Origin: Sporosarcina ureilytica
GTDB lineage: Bacteria > Bacillota > Bacilli > Bacillales_A > Planococcaceae
NCBI RefSeq assembly: GCF_001753205.1
Contig: NZ_CP017560.1
Location: 3,286,001-3,350,000 of the forward strand
Direction: 5' to 3'
DNA: 64,000 nt
In this document: positions 26,666 to 36,019 of the stretch, one piece after another
How positions within the stretch are numbered: position 1 is the first letter of the stretch
Layout: each line of letters starts with the position of its first letter
Made by a program: the position numbers and the translations under genes
The notes under the pieces: model-generated
Told to the model about the DNA's origin: nothing
Database searches by the model: none
The model's input: only the letters and a program-made list of their open reading frames with translations

Positions 26666-27575
26666 TCGGCGCACCTCCTGTTAACTGTAAGAAATAGTCT
26701 TCGAGTTTTTGTCTAGTCGTCCCAATTCGTGAAACTTTTACATCTGCTTTGACCAACGAATGATTGATAGTAGCAACATCATCTAACTTTTCATAGATAT
26801 TTATTTCATTTCCTGTGATGACTTCGAAGTCTCGAATCTCCATTTCTTCCAGTACGACGACTGCTTTTTGGACGTCAGTCGTTTCCAACTCTATATATTG
26901 ACGAGTTTCGCGTGCAAGCTCTTCTTTTGATAGTTCTTTAATAATTTTCCCGTCATGTAAAATGCCATAGTGTGTCGCGATTTGGGAAAGTTCATCCAAT
27001 AAGTGACTAGAAAGTAAAACCGTAATGCCATGCTCGCTCACGAGTCGCTGAATAATTTCACGCATCTCGACAATTCCCGATGGATCAAGACCATTTGTCG
27101 GTTCGTCTAAAATTAAGAACTCAGGGTTGGTCATCAATGTAGAAGCTATCGCCAAACGTTGACGCATTCCTAAAGAGAAATTCTTCGCTTTCTTTTTGCC
27201 TGTATGACTCAAGTTCATTAGCTGTAATAATTCGTCAATCTTTCTTTCACTAACCCCGCCATTTGCTGCTTGCACTTGTAAATTTTCTCGAGCTGTCAGT
27301 TCAGGATAGAGTGCCGGCGTTTCAATGGATTGCCCCATTCTTCTTCTAGCATTTTGCAAACCTTTTGAGCCAGTTGCTTCGAACAATTCAATATCTCCGC
27401 CGTCAATCGTAATTAATCCCATAACAGCACGCATAAACGTTGATTTACCCGCACCATTTTGACCAATTAATCCGTAAATCATCCCTCTTTTAATTTCAAT
27501 AGATACTTTATCAAGCACTTTATGTTTACCATATATTTTTGAAACATTTGTCGCTTTTAAAATGGTTTCTAACAT
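26658..27575 (-). CDS. ABC transporter ATP-binding protein, BcrA-like
   Basis: A 305-residue ATPase. Walker A is GLIGQNGAGKSTF, the signature is FSLGMRQRLAIA, and Walker B is FLILDEPTNGLD with the H-loop in LLSSHLLDEL. A C-terminal extension of about 80 residues is typical of the bacitracin/lantibiotic-resistance ATPases. It heads the minus-strand set ATPase, permease, response regulator, kinase, so the two-component system probably controls this transporter or responds to its flux. Confidence 0.93.
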   Translation of the reverse strand: MLETILKATNVSKIYGKHKVLDKVSIEIKRGMIYGLIGQNGAGKSTFMRAVMGLITIDGGDIELFEATGSKGLQNARRRMGQSIETPALYPELTARENLQVQAANGGVSERKIDELLQLMNLSHTGKKKAKNFSLGMRQRLAIASTLMTNPEFLILDEPTNGLDPSGIVEMREIIQRLVSEHGITVLLSSHLLDELSQIATHYGILHDGKIIKELSKEELARETRQYIELETTDVQKAVVVLEEMEIRDFEVITGNEINIYEKLDDVATINHSLVKADVKVSRIGTTRQKLEDYFLQLTGGAPNA

Positions 27576-27720
27576 GCATCATCACCCTTTCGTTATCGCT
27601 ACAATTAGCATAAGGGATATGTATCAATAATTAGACTAGAAAAGTATAAAGAAAGTGTATAGAATGAAGTTTTCGGAGGAGAAATAACAATAACACCTGG
27701 GAAAGAGATTACCCCAATAG

Positions 27721-27760
27721 AAAAAGCCCCCACTCTGAAATCAACAGTTGAGGGCCTTCA
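27721..27760 (-). terminator. terminator after the AraC-type gene
   Basis: GC-rich imperfect stem, AAGGCCCTCAAC pairing with GTGGGGGCTT, followed by T5 on the minus strand. It lies just past the gene stop. Confidence 0.65.
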
Positions 27761-27769
27761 TATAGCCAA

Positions 27770-28642
27770 TTATTTTTCCAATACGGGAATCCAAATCTCG
27801 CTTTTCACTGCAGATGAAGTTAAGTCTTTCGTTTTAATCGATAAGAGTTCTGGTCCTTCCATTTGCTCGTAATTTGAAGATGGAAACCATTCCGCGTAAA
27901 TTCTTCCCCATGTTGTTTGCAACGTATCTGGAAAGGGGCCACTCGATTCAAAGACAGCCCACGTCATACTCGGAACTTGCAAAGCAGTGTAGCTTTCGGG
28001 ACATACTTCCGTTGTTGCCACGCCGATATAATGATCGAGTTCACCTTTTCCTTCCATACGACCTTCCGAAAAATTTGTAGATGCTTGTATGATCCCTTCC
28101 GGTTCGATATTGGATAGTTTTTTGAGCTCGTCAATTTTATCCAACGTTAACGTTTTCCACATGTCATTGATTGCAGAGTTTTCACCTTGAAAAACAATCG
28201 GGACTCTTTTCTTAATTCCAACAATCTGAAACGCATCTTTCTTTTCAATTCCGTAATTCATTTCGTCGCCTCCGCTAATTGATAGTTGGAAGGTCATTCG
28301 AGGATAAGCTTTTAGTGATTGACCGTTGTTTCTAGCTTCAGACGGTGTGATGCCATGCAGATTTTGGAATGCTCGGGTGAATGAATCGGGTGATTGATAA
28401 CCGTATTTAAGAGCAATATCAATGACCCTTAATCCACTCTGCTTTAATTCAAAACCCGCGAGCGTCAGGCGCCTTCTACGAATATATTCAGACAACGTAA
28501 TTCCTGCAAGAAATGAAAACATTCTCGCGAAATGGTATTCCGTACAATAAGCCCGTTTGGCCACTTCTTTTACATCAATTTCATTCGTCAAATTCTCTTC
28601 AATGTATTGCAGCGCTACATTCATATGCTTAAGCAAATCCAT
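27770..28642 (-). CDS. AraC-family regulator with GyrI-like effector domain
   Basis: A 290-residue transcription factor. Residues 1-110 form an AraC/XylS DNA-binding domain with two helix-turn-helices ([20 protein letters not shown] and [20 protein letters not shown]). Residues about 125-290 form a GyrI-like/AraC-E effector-binding domain ([41 protein letters not shown]). Such proteins usually bind hydrophobic drugs or cationic ligands. GGAGGTCAGGGA precedes the ATG. It stands alone between the ABC locus and an MFS gene that it could control, but no operator was identified. Confidence 0.9.
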   Translation of the reverse strand: MDLLKHMNVALQYIEENLTNEIDVKEVAKRAYCTEYHFARMFSFLAGITLSEYIRRRRLTLAGFELKQSGLRVIDIALKYGYQSPDSFTRAFQNLHGITPSEARNNGQSLKAYPRMTFQLSISGGDEMNYGIEKKDAFQIVGIKKRVPIVFQGENSAINDMWKTLTLDKIDELKKLSNIEPEGIIQASTNFSEGRMEGKGELDHYIGVATTEVCPESYTALQVPSMTWAVFESSGPFPDTLQTTWGRIYAEWFPSSNYEQMEGPELLSIKTKDLTSSAVKSEIWIPVLEK

Positions 28643-28763
28643 TCCCTGACCTCCTTATCTCAATACTAGCAAGAAGGATATTCACCCTTCCGACAATTCA
28701 TGCACGATTTTGTAGGGTACGAATCGTTCAACTAAGTATCCTTAGATATATTAAAATGATAAT

Positions 28764-28791
28764 AGCCCTTTCACCTTAACAGGAAAGGGCT
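28764..28791 (-). terminator. probable terminator after the MFS gene
   Basis: Nine-base-pair stem AGCCCTTTC / GAAAGGGCT, about 60 bases beyond the MFS stop. The T-run is weak. Confidence 0.5.
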
Positions 28792-28854
28792 TGGTCCATT
28801 GAACTTTATTTAGAAACTGAAGAATATCCGGACATGTTTTATGGGATAATCCTC

Positions 28855-29991
28855 CTATGAGTTACTTTTACGAGATGTATACAATAAATAAAGACCGATC
28901 AATAACATAATTGTTGCGCTCGATGAAAAAGGAAGACCGGTAATTTCTACGGCAAGTCCAGACATGAACGAACCGACTACCGCGCCTAACGAGAAAAACG
29001 CATAAAATATACCGTACGCTTTTCCGCGGTCTACCTTAGAGGATGCTTCTGAAACAATTCGGTTCATAGATGGGAAAACTAACGCAAAACCTACACCGTA
29101 AATCGTCATTAATGCATAACCGACTGTCGTAGACACTGTAAAGTTCAGTAGAATATGGACACTTGCAATAATAGACAAACCAATGACGACCAATTTAACT
29201 GGTGAAAAAAGATCATACATTTTATTCATCGGTGTTAGGAATACAATCAATGCCACGATCCCAAATGTACTGAGTAAAAGTCCAGTCGTTGAGGATGTCG
29301 CACCCATATCGGCTACCTTTAAAGGAAGTGCAAACGACAACGTACCATTACTGACCATCAATGCAAAAGCAGCTAATGATGCTTGCAGCAACAACTTATT
29401 TTTCAATAAAGGTAAAAAATGTGCAACAGATACACCGCTTCTATCACTCGCTTTAAAAGATTCTTTAATAAAGAGTAAACCTAAAAGAATGATTGGAATA
29501 AATAAAAATGCAACAAGATAAAAGACATATTCCACTTGTGATTTTGAAGCCATAATGCCACCTATCGCAGGACCTACAATCGCAGCAACTCCGATACATG
29601 CACCTGTTAACGCCATTGCTCTTCCGCGATTTTTCTTATTCGTTTGATCTCCAACATAAGCAAATGCGGCCGGAATTAAAACCCCGCCTGCCAGACCATG
29701 TAAAAGCCTAACAATAAAAAGTTGCTCTCCTGACTGGGCAAGTGGATATAAAAACAAAATGAGTGTGACGAGACTCATTCCGGTTAATAACATTCTTTTA
29801 CGACCAAATCGGTCAATCCAATGCCCGCCAATAATGTTTCCAATCATATTTGTTAACGAATAGATGGCCACAATGCCCGCCGCCAACACATGTGATGCTC
29901 CTAAACTCAACGCATAAGGTGTAATAATGGGAAGTTGAATAAATGTATCAAGAAATGAAATGATAATAATTAAATATAGTATTCTAGTCAT
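28855..29991 (-). CDS. MFS transporter (drug-efflux type)
   Basis: A 378-residue major facilitator with twelve predicted transmembrane segments. The loop 2-3 motif A reads GGHWIDRFGRKRMLLTG and motif C-like ALTGACIGVAAIVGPAIGGIM lies in helix 5, which indicates a proton-coupled exporter of the DHA1 type. Substrate is unknown. AAGGAA lies upstream of the ATG. An AraC/GyrI-type regulator is encoded just downstream on the same strand. Confidence 0.88.
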   Translation of the reverse strand: MTRILYLIIIISFLDTFIQLPIITPYALSLGASHVLAAGIVAIYSLTNMIGNIIGGHWIDRFGRKRMLLTGMSLVTLILFLYPLAQSGEQLFIVRLLHGLAGGVLIPAAFAYVGDQTNKKNRGRAMALTGACIGVAAIVGPAIGGIMASKSQVEYVFYLVAFLFIPIILLGLLFIKESFKASDRSGVSVAHFLPLLKNKLLLQASLAAFALMVSNGTLSFALPLKVADMGATSSTTGLLLSTFGIVALIVFLTPMNKMYDLFSPVKLVVIGLSIIASVHILLNFTVSTTVGYALMTIYGVGFALVFPSMNRIVSEASSKVDRGKAYGIFYAFFSLGAVVGSFMSGLAVEITGLPFSSSATIMLLIGLYLLYTSRKSNS

Positions 29992-30182
29992 GCATAGTAG
30001 TTCCTTCCTATCTTTAACTGTACCCCTATTATACTTGTTTTTTATATAGAAGGAACTAAACCGCTATTAGCCCCCTTGCACCCCTTCACGAGGACAGCCC
30101 CTTTCCGCATAATATACTGGGTCATTCCTCATTTCTATTTTCACACCAAACTGTAGCCATTTCATTATCCAAGTGATATAAT

Positions 30183-30197
30183 TTATAATAATTATAA
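30183..30197 (+). promoter_or_regulatory. PerR box upstream of the P-type ATPase
   Basis: TTATAATAATTATAA, an exact match to the B. subtilis PerR consensus TTATAATNATTATAA, about 100 bases before the GTG start of the P1B-4 ATPase gene. A weaker half site (TTATAATCTAAT) follows at about 30209. It predicts derepression by peroxide. Confidence 0.75.
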
Positions 30198-30295
30198 AGT
30201 GATATTAATTATAATCTAATCAATAAACATTATCATTTAGAATTTAACATGGATAAATAGAGTGACGTCATTAAAAGTAATTAGGAGGGATAACG

Positions 30296-32200
30296 GTGAC
30301 AACCTTATTAGCAGAAAAAAGAAGGTTTTTATTCAAATGGACTGAACATCTCGAGTTAATCGCCGCTGCGTTATCGGGAATTCTAATTGTATCTGCATGG
30401 ACGATTGGCAAATCTGGACATGAAAGTATATCTATAAGCTTTTATATAATCGCTTTCTTAATTGGCGGATATGCAAAAGCGAAAGAAGGCATTGAGGATA
30501 CAATTCAAGATAAACGATTAAACGTCGAGATGTTAATGATATTTGCGGCGATCGGTTCTGCCATCATTGGTTACTGGGCTGAAGGTGCGATTCTCATTTT
30601 TATTTTCGCAATAAGCGGTGCACTCGAAACGTATACGTTAAATAAAAGTCATAAAGAAATTTCCTCACTGATGGCTTTACAACCTGAAGAAGCATGGCTT
30701 TTGCAACCAGACGGAACCACAACGAGTGTGAAAATTGACACGTTAAGAGTTGGCGCCAAACTTCTTGTCAAGCCAGGTGAACGAATCCCCGCGGATGGCC
30801 TAATTTTAAGAGGTACCACTTCTATTGATATGTCCGCAATTAACGGCGAATCAGTGCCTGTTACGAAAGAAATTGGCGATGAGTTATTTGCAGGGACAGT
30901 GAATTTAAGCGGCGCGGTTCAAATGGAAATGACGAAGCCGAGTTCCGAAACTTTATTCCAAAAAATTATTACGCTCGTCCAATCCGCGCAAAGTGAAAAG
31001 TCCCCTTCCCAGCAATTTATCGAGAAATTTGAAGGGACTTACGTTCGAATTGTACTAATCGTTGTTGGGATTATGATGTTTTTACCGCACTTTGCACTCG
31101 GTTGGGACTGGACAACAACTTTTTACCGAGCCATTGTATTACTTGTTGTTGCTTCCCCTTGTGCGCTTGTTGCCTCCATCATGCCTGCAACGTTGGCAGC
31201 CGTTTCCAATGGAGCGAAAAATGGCGTGTTAGTAAAGGGTGGGGTTCACCTCGAACATTTAGCTTCATTAAAAGCCATTGCTTTTGATAAAACAGGTACA
31301 TTGACAACTGGAAAACCGGTTGTTACCGATTTTATCGTTCGAGATGATGTGATGGAAAATGAAGCATTACAATTACTAGCATCGATTGAAAGTCAATCGA
31401 ATCACCCACTGGCCCTTTCAATCGTTCGGTATGCACAAGAACAAAATGCGATAACAAATGATCAGCCGATAATTGAAGACATTCCAGGACATGGCATTAA
31501 AGCATTTACGGACAATGGTGAAATTCTAGTCGGAAGTCCAAAATTTGTCGGTAGAGCGGATAGCCAAAGTTTCAAAAACGGAATTAGTCAATCCCTTGCC
31601 GCGGAAGGAAAAACAGTGATTTTTATGAAAGATGCTCAAGGCATTGTCGCAGCGGTCGCCTCAAAAGATACATTGCGCGAAGAAGCCGTCTCTGCACTTT
31701 ACCAATTGCATAAAGTCGGCATTCGTACCATTATGTTAACGGGAGATAATGAGCGTACTGCTGAAACGATTGCAATGGAAGCAGGCATGGACCGTTATGT
31801 TGCGGAATGCTTGCCGGAAATGAAAGTCGAACATGTGAAGCAGTTAATTCAAGAAGAAGGTTCAGTCGGCATGGTTGGTGACGGGATTAATGATGCGCCT
31901 GCCCTCGCAACTGCCACAACTGGCATTGCAATGGGGCAAGGAACTGACGTCGCCCTTGAAACTGCTGATGTCGTATTAATGAAAAGTGATTTAACAAAAA
32001 TCGCCTATTCCATAAAGTTATCCCGAAAAATGCAGCGCATCGTGAAACAAAACATTTTCTTCTCTGTCGCTGTTATCGCGCTGCTAATTGTGTCGAACTT
32101 CATGCAAGTCATTGACTTACCGCTTGGTGTTATCGGTCATGAAGGAAGTACGATTCTTGTCATCTTAAACGGTTTACGGATGTTGAACAAAGTTAATTAA
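30296..32200 (+). CDS. pfeT: P1B-4-type metal-transporting ATPase, PfeT/ZosA-like
   Basis: A 634-residue heavy-metal P-type ATPase. The membrane metal site is SPC (VVASPCALVASIMP) rather than CPC, and the last membrane region contains HEGST. Both are marks of the P1B-4 group, which includes B. subtilis PfeT (formerly ZosA), an Fe(II) exporter. Catalytic motifs are DKTGTLTTGKP, SNHPLA and MVGDGINDAPALATA. There is no N-terminal heavy-metal-associated domain. Translation starts at GTG 30296 after TAGGAGGG. The PerR box upstream matches the known control of pfeT, so Fe(II) efflux under peroxide stress is the best reading; Co or Zn export is possible. Confidence 0.88.
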   Translation: MTTLLAEKRRFLFKWTEHLELIAAALSGILIVSAWTIGKSGHESISISFYIIAFLIGGYAKAKEGIEDTIQDKRLNVEMLMIFAAIGSAIIGYWAEGAILIFIFAISGALETYTLNKSHKEISSLMALQPEEAWLLQPDGTTTSVKIDTLRVGAKLLVKPGERIPADGLILRGTTSIDMSAINGESVPVTKEIGDELFAGTVNLSGAVQMEMTKPSSETLFQKIITLVQSAQSEKSPSQQFIEKFEGTYVRIVLIVVGIMMFLPHFALGWDWTTTFYRAIVLLVVASPCALVASIMPATLAAVSNGAKNGVLVKGGVHLEHLASLKAIAFDKTGTLTTGKPVVTDFIVRDDVMENEALQLLASIESQSNHPLALSIVRYAQEQNAITNDQPIIEDIPGHGIKAFTDNGEILVGSPKFVGRADSQSFKNGISQSLAAEGKTVIFMKDAQGIVAAVASKDTLREEAVSALYQLHKVGIRTIMLTGDNERTAETIAMEAGMDRYVAECLPEMKVEHVKQLIQEEGSVGMVGDGINDAPALATATTGIAMGQGTDVALETADVVLMKSDLTKIAYSIKLSRKMQRIVKQNIFFSVAVIALLIVSNFMQVIDLPLGVIGHEGSTILVILNGLRMLNKVN

Positions 32201-32246
32201 CGTTGGATGCTAACCTTGAAGCGAAATTAATCATCCTACATCTTAA

Positions 32247-32288
32247 AAAGCAGTACAAACAATTTACTCGTTTGTACTGCTTCTTTTT
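32247..32288. terminator. bidirectional terminator between pfeT and the CPA1 gene
   Basis: Stem AAGCAGTACAAAC / GTTTGTACTGCTT flanked by A5 and T5, between two convergent genes. Confidence 0.88.
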
Positions 32289-34167
32289 ACAATATTTTAT
32301 GAAACGCGTCTTCTAATTCTTTCATTTCTATTTGAGTGTCTCTATTCTCTTCCTCTAACCGTTCCTTTACGCGCTCGATTGTTTTCGCAGGTGAAGTTAA
32401 TGTAACAACTGTATCCCCAGCTCCTGCTTGTAATTCAACATCAGGTGTGAAGAACTCTATCGATTTGTCGGGACGTAAAATGTATAGCAAGATAGATTTA
32501 TCATCCCGTTCCCTTAAATATTGCGTGTAGCTATACTGTTTTGTAATGATCGTTTTTCGGATGACATGACCTGAGTTTACTCGTTCCTCAAGCGCACGAA
32601 GCGTAATTGCTGGCGTGAAAAGTATATGCCCGCCGACTCCACTAATAGCCTTAGCGTTCTCTTCTCTCGGATGAATCGCCGTTTGATAAAGATGTTCGCG
32701 TCCAAGACTCGGTACGAAGTCTTCGCAAACATGTGCATTATACGAGTCATTACGGGTCATCGCCAACATAAATCGGTACGGGGTCAGATCTAAATCATAA
32801 TCTTGCTGTTCCGTTAATATATTCCCGATATGACTATCTAATCCATACTTTCGTGCATGCGCTAAACTCGCCCATGTTCGGTCGATCATAAGTACATGAT
32901 TCCCCGTCTCTTTTACAGATTTAGCTAACTCCCCTGCAAATCGGCTTCCTCCAACAATGAGTACGCCCGACTCTTCCGTCGTTGTTAAATTAAGTTTTTT
33001 CGAAAGTGGGCCGATTGTAAATCCATGAAGAACAACAGTCGAAAAGACAAGCGCAAAGGTTATCGCCGTTAAAATATCGGCATCTCGATATCCTTGATCG
33101 CCTAGTACCGAAGCAAAGTAGCCAGATACAGTTAGCGCAACAATTCCCCGAGGCGCAATCCAACCGATGAGAAATTTCTCTTTCACCGATAAATCCGTTC
33201 CAATCGTCGATAACCAAATCGACAGCGGACGAACAACTATCAACATAGCTAATACATACAACATAATTTTCCAGTTAAAGATTGCAAGCAAAACTTTTGA
33301 GCTTAATGAAGCCGTCAACATGACGAAAATACTCGAAATTAATAAAACAGAAATATTTTCTTTAAAATGACGAATTTCTTTAATTGAATTTAAATTCATA
33401 TTCGCCATCGTCATGCCCATTGCCGTTACAGCGAGTAGACCGGTTTGTTGCATAATTTCATCTGCCAAAACAAATGTAAAGATAACGACCGCAAACAATA
33501 CCGGGGATTTTAAATACTCTGGGACTCCTCCCCTATCAAATGCGCGACCGAAAAACCATGCCACTCCACACCCTAATATCACCGCAAAAATAGATGCTGC
33601 AAAGAATAGTAAAAACGAATTTAGCGTAACTTCACTTTTTAAAAACCGAATAAATTCAAATGCAAAAACAGCTAATAGTGCGCCAAATGGATCAACAACA
33701 ATCCCTTCCCACTTTAGAATAGCGGCGGGGCGCGGCTTTAATCTTGCCTGACGCAAAAGCGGTAAAATGACTGTCGGTCCTGTTACGATAAATAAACCGC
33801 CAATCACAAAAGCGACAGAAAGCGATAATCCTGCAACATAGTGAGCTGCAAGTGAGCCCGCTATCCATGCGATAAATGCTCCGATTGTGACAATGCGTAA
33901 TACCGGCTTGTTAAAACCCCGAATTTCCTTAAAATCGAGTAATAAACTACCTTCAAATAATATTAGCGCTACTGCAATTGTAATAAAGGGACTAAACAAA
34001 TCCCCCATACTTTCCTCTGGATTAATTATTCCTAAAAATGGACCTACGAGTAACCCTGCAACAGACATAACTACAATTGCTGGCATACGAAATCTCCAAG
34101 CCATCCATTGTGAAAAAATCCCGATAAGCACGACGAGCATTAAATCGAACAGTAATGAATTAAACAA
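32287..34167 (-). CDS. CPA1-family cation/proton antiporter with C-terminal RCK domains
   Basis: A 626-residue protein. The first 400 residues form about twelve membrane helices with CPA1 motifs (GPTVILPLLRQARLKPRP and GWIAPRGIVALTVSG). Next is a TrkA-N/RCK domain starting SGVLIVGGSRFAGELAKSV and a RCK-C-like domain ending near residue 610. Such proteins exchange Na+ or K+ for protons and are gated by nucleotide binding to the RCK part. Translation starts at TTG 34167 with GGAGG ten bases upstream. It is a single-gene unit. Confidence 0.88.
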   Translation of the reverse strand: MFNSLLFDLMLVVLIGIFSQWMAWRFRMPAIVVMSVAGLLVGPFLGIINPEESMGDLFSPFITIAVALILFEGSLLLDFKEIRGFNKPVLRIVTIGAFIAWIAGSLAAHYVAGLSLSVAFVIGGLFIVTGPTVILPLLRQARLKPRPAAILKWEGIVVDPFGALLAVFAFEFIRFLKSEVTLNSFLLFFAASIFAVILGCGVAWFFGRAFDRGGVPEYLKSPVLFAVVIFTFVLADEIMQQTGLLAVTAMGMTMANMNLNSIKEIRHFKENISVLLISSIFVMLTASLSSKVLLAIFNWKIMLYVLAMLIVVRPLSIWLSTIGTDLSVKEKFLIGWIAPRGIVALTVSGYFASVLGDQGYRDADILTAITFALVFSTVVLHGFTIGPLSKKLNLTTTEESGVLIVGGSRFAGELAKSVKETGNHVLMIDRTWASLAHARKYGLDSHIGNILTEQQDYDLDLTPYRFMLAMTRNDSYNAHVCEDFVPSLGREHLYQTAIHPREENAKAISGVGGHILFTPAITLRALEERVNSGHVIRKTIITKQYSYTQYLRERDDKSILLYILRPDKSIEFFTPDVELQAGAGDTVVTLTSPAKTIERVKERLEEENRDTQIEMKELEDAFHKIL

Positions 34168-34507
34168 CGGGGATTATCCTCCAATCCTAAAACTCAAAGT
34201 GTCTTGGCATGATACATTTATTCATCAACAAATTTCCTGTAATGGCTAAGAAACAGATAACATCCTATCAACCCTCTATCCTATCGCGAACTAATTCACT
34301 GACTCTTTCAACAGAATGATTCTTTTGAATAAATTAAATACAGATAGTTTAACATACTATTTTTTTCAATCAACCCAAAAAATACATATTTTTATTTTCC
34401 TTGCCATACGATGAAGAGATAGGCATGAGCGGAGGTTCGTTATAAACCAAAAACTGACAGTACTCCGCTTATTTTCATTAGCTAATAAACCGACAAGACG
34501 AGGAAGG
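34168..34507. other. intergenic region between divergent genes
   Basis: A 340-base AT-rich gap holding the promoters of the antiporter and the SpsG-like gene. I find no RNA structure, repeat or reading frame that stands out. Confidence 0.5.
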
Positions 34508-35569
34508 ATGATTCCAATAAACGTAAACTTAAAAAAGAAACTAGCCATTTATGTTTGTGACACGGACGGAAAAGGGACATACCCTTTACGTAGAGCGAAA
34601 ACCATTTCACAATCTTTACCCGAAACAATTGAAATCATTTTTATTTCACATCAAAAGTTTGATGCCTTTTTAGAAGGTTCTCAATTTATTTCAATAAAAA
34701 ATAATGCTGAGCTCATTCAGGTCTTACAAAAAATTAAACCTGATCTTCTTTTACGCGATAGCGGTTCGACTTCAAAAGAGGAAGTTGAAAAAATTGCAGA
34801 AATCGTACCAGCTGTTATCCATTTTGATGATTTTGGCGAAGGGGGAAAATTGGCTGACCTCGTTATCCAAACACTTTACACAGAAACGAATGAAAAACCG
34901 CTTGATCACTATGTTGTTGGGGCCGAGAGTTTTATTGCTGACGAGCAAATTGCATCGTTTAAGCATATTGGATTGAGCAAACAAGAGACAGAGCCCATTC
35001 CCCACCTGATTGTTACATTTGGGGATGAAGACCCTAGCAACTTATCGTATCGTGCACTTCGCCACTTATCACAACTTCAAATCCCACTGAAAGTAACTGT
35101 TTTGATTGGGGAGAATTACAAGCACGATAAAACTGAATTGCGTATGATGGCACTCGGCAGAAGAAATACATTTATTAAACAGAAACCAGAAAATGTAGCC
35201 GAATTCCTTTCAACCGCGGATATTGTCCTTTGTGCATCAGGCTACACGCCTTATGAAATTGGCGTAATGGGGATTCCTTGTATTGTACTCGCGCAAAACG
35301 AATTCGAGACGGCGCTCGATTTCCCAAAAGAACAACATGGATTTGTACATCTCGGCCCAGGTAGAAAAGTAAAGCAATCCACCCTACTCAACGCTGTGAT
35401 GGAACCTTTGCTGCATGACTCTTTACGAAAAAAAGCGATTGAGCGACAAGTAGCCCTTAATCTCGGGGAAGGCAAAGAAATGGTTCGCGAAGCCATTTTA
35501 TATTATCTTGAATATCCGAAACGGGAAACGCACGATGGTTCAGGAAAAGAAACCTCTGATATGATATAG
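34508..35569 (+). CDS. SpsG/PseG-like glycosyltransferase-fold protein, active-site histidine missing
   Basis: A 353-residue GT-B-fold protein like PseG (UDP-sugar hydrolase of pseudaminic acid synthesis) and SpsG (spore coat polysaccharide). The N-terminal CDTDGKGTYPLRRAKTIS aligns with the G-x-G-H-x-x-R motif of PseG but has Thr where PseG has its catalytic His. The C-terminal nucleotide-binding part is present (HLIVTFGDEDPSNLSYRAL, DIVLCASGYTPYEIGVMGIP). It has no neighbouring sugar genes, so it may be non-hydrolytic or have another substrate. GAGGAAGG is close to the ATG. A small SE1832-type gene follows in the same direction. Confidence 0.65.
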   Translation: MIPINVNLKKKLAIYVCDTDGKGTYPLRRAKTISQSLPETIEIIFISHQKFDAFLEGSQFISIKNNAELIQVLQKIKPDLLLRDSGSTSKEEVEKIAEIVPAVIHFDDFGEGGKLADLVIQTLYTETNEKPLDHYVVGAESFIADEQIASFKHIGLSKQETEPIPHLIVTFGDEDPSNLSYRALRHLSQLQIPLKVTVLIGENYKHDKTELRMMALGRRNTFIKQKPENVAEFLSTADIVLCASGYTPYEIGVMGIPCIVLAQNEFETALDFPKEQHGFVHLGPGRKVKQSTLLNAVMEPLLHDSLRKKAIERQVALNLGEGKEMVREAILYYLEYPKRETHDGSGKETSDMI

Positions 35570-35597
35570 TGAGGAAAAAGAGATAGGGGTTTTTCGC

Positions 35598-35783
35598 ATG
35601 GATAAAAAACAAATCGAACGAGAAATCGCAGAACTTAAAATGGAGTACGTCAATTTGCAAGGAGACATCGAAAAGCTCGAGTCTGTTGGGCAAAACCGTC
35701 AAGTTACTAAAGCAGAAGAACGTTTAGGTTTAATGGAAGAAAAACTGTCCGAGCTCAATGAAAAGCTTTTTCAGTTTGACTAA
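35598..35783 (+). CDS. SE1832 family protein
   Basis: A 61-residue, entirely helical, highly charged protein (KKQIEREIAELKMEYVNLQ, then EERLGLMEEKLSELNEKL) that fits the short SE1832 family known from staphylococci and bacilli. It is probably a coiled-coil oligomer; function is unknown. It begins 28 bases after the SpsG-like gene and may share its transcript. Confidence 0.7.
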   Translation: MDKKQIEREIAELKMEYVNLQGDIEKLESVGQNRQVTKAEERLGLMEEKLSELNEKLFQFD

Positions 35784-35817
35784 CATGAGTCAATTTCATA
35801 ATTACCTAAAACCGCTA

Positions 35818-35870
35818 AGCTGATACAATATATAGTGGAGAACGGTTTAACTCAACTATATATTGTATCG
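35818..35870. repeat. long AT-rich inverted repeat
   Basis: An 18-base arm GCTGATACAATATATAGT is followed after 18 bases by ACTATATATTGTATCGGC, a near-perfect complement. There is no T-run, so it is not a standard terminator. It lies between SE1832 and the ECF sigma gene. Confidence 0.6.
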
Positions 35871-35985
35871 GCGCAGCGAAAAGATTGGATTATGAAATTG
35901 ACTAACATACAAAAAAGTATTCATAGAATAATAGGATTCCCTTCTAAATGCTACTTAGCAATTAGGAGGTTTTTTTATAATAACG

Positions 35986-36019
35986 AAAAAGAGTCCAGAT
36001 TTTTATCTGAACTCTTTTT
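35986..36019. terminator. terminator after the ECF sigma gene
   Basis: Stem AAAAAGAGTCCAGAT / ATCTGAACTCTTTTT directly behind the sigma factor stop, flanked by A- and T-runs. Confidence 0.85.
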
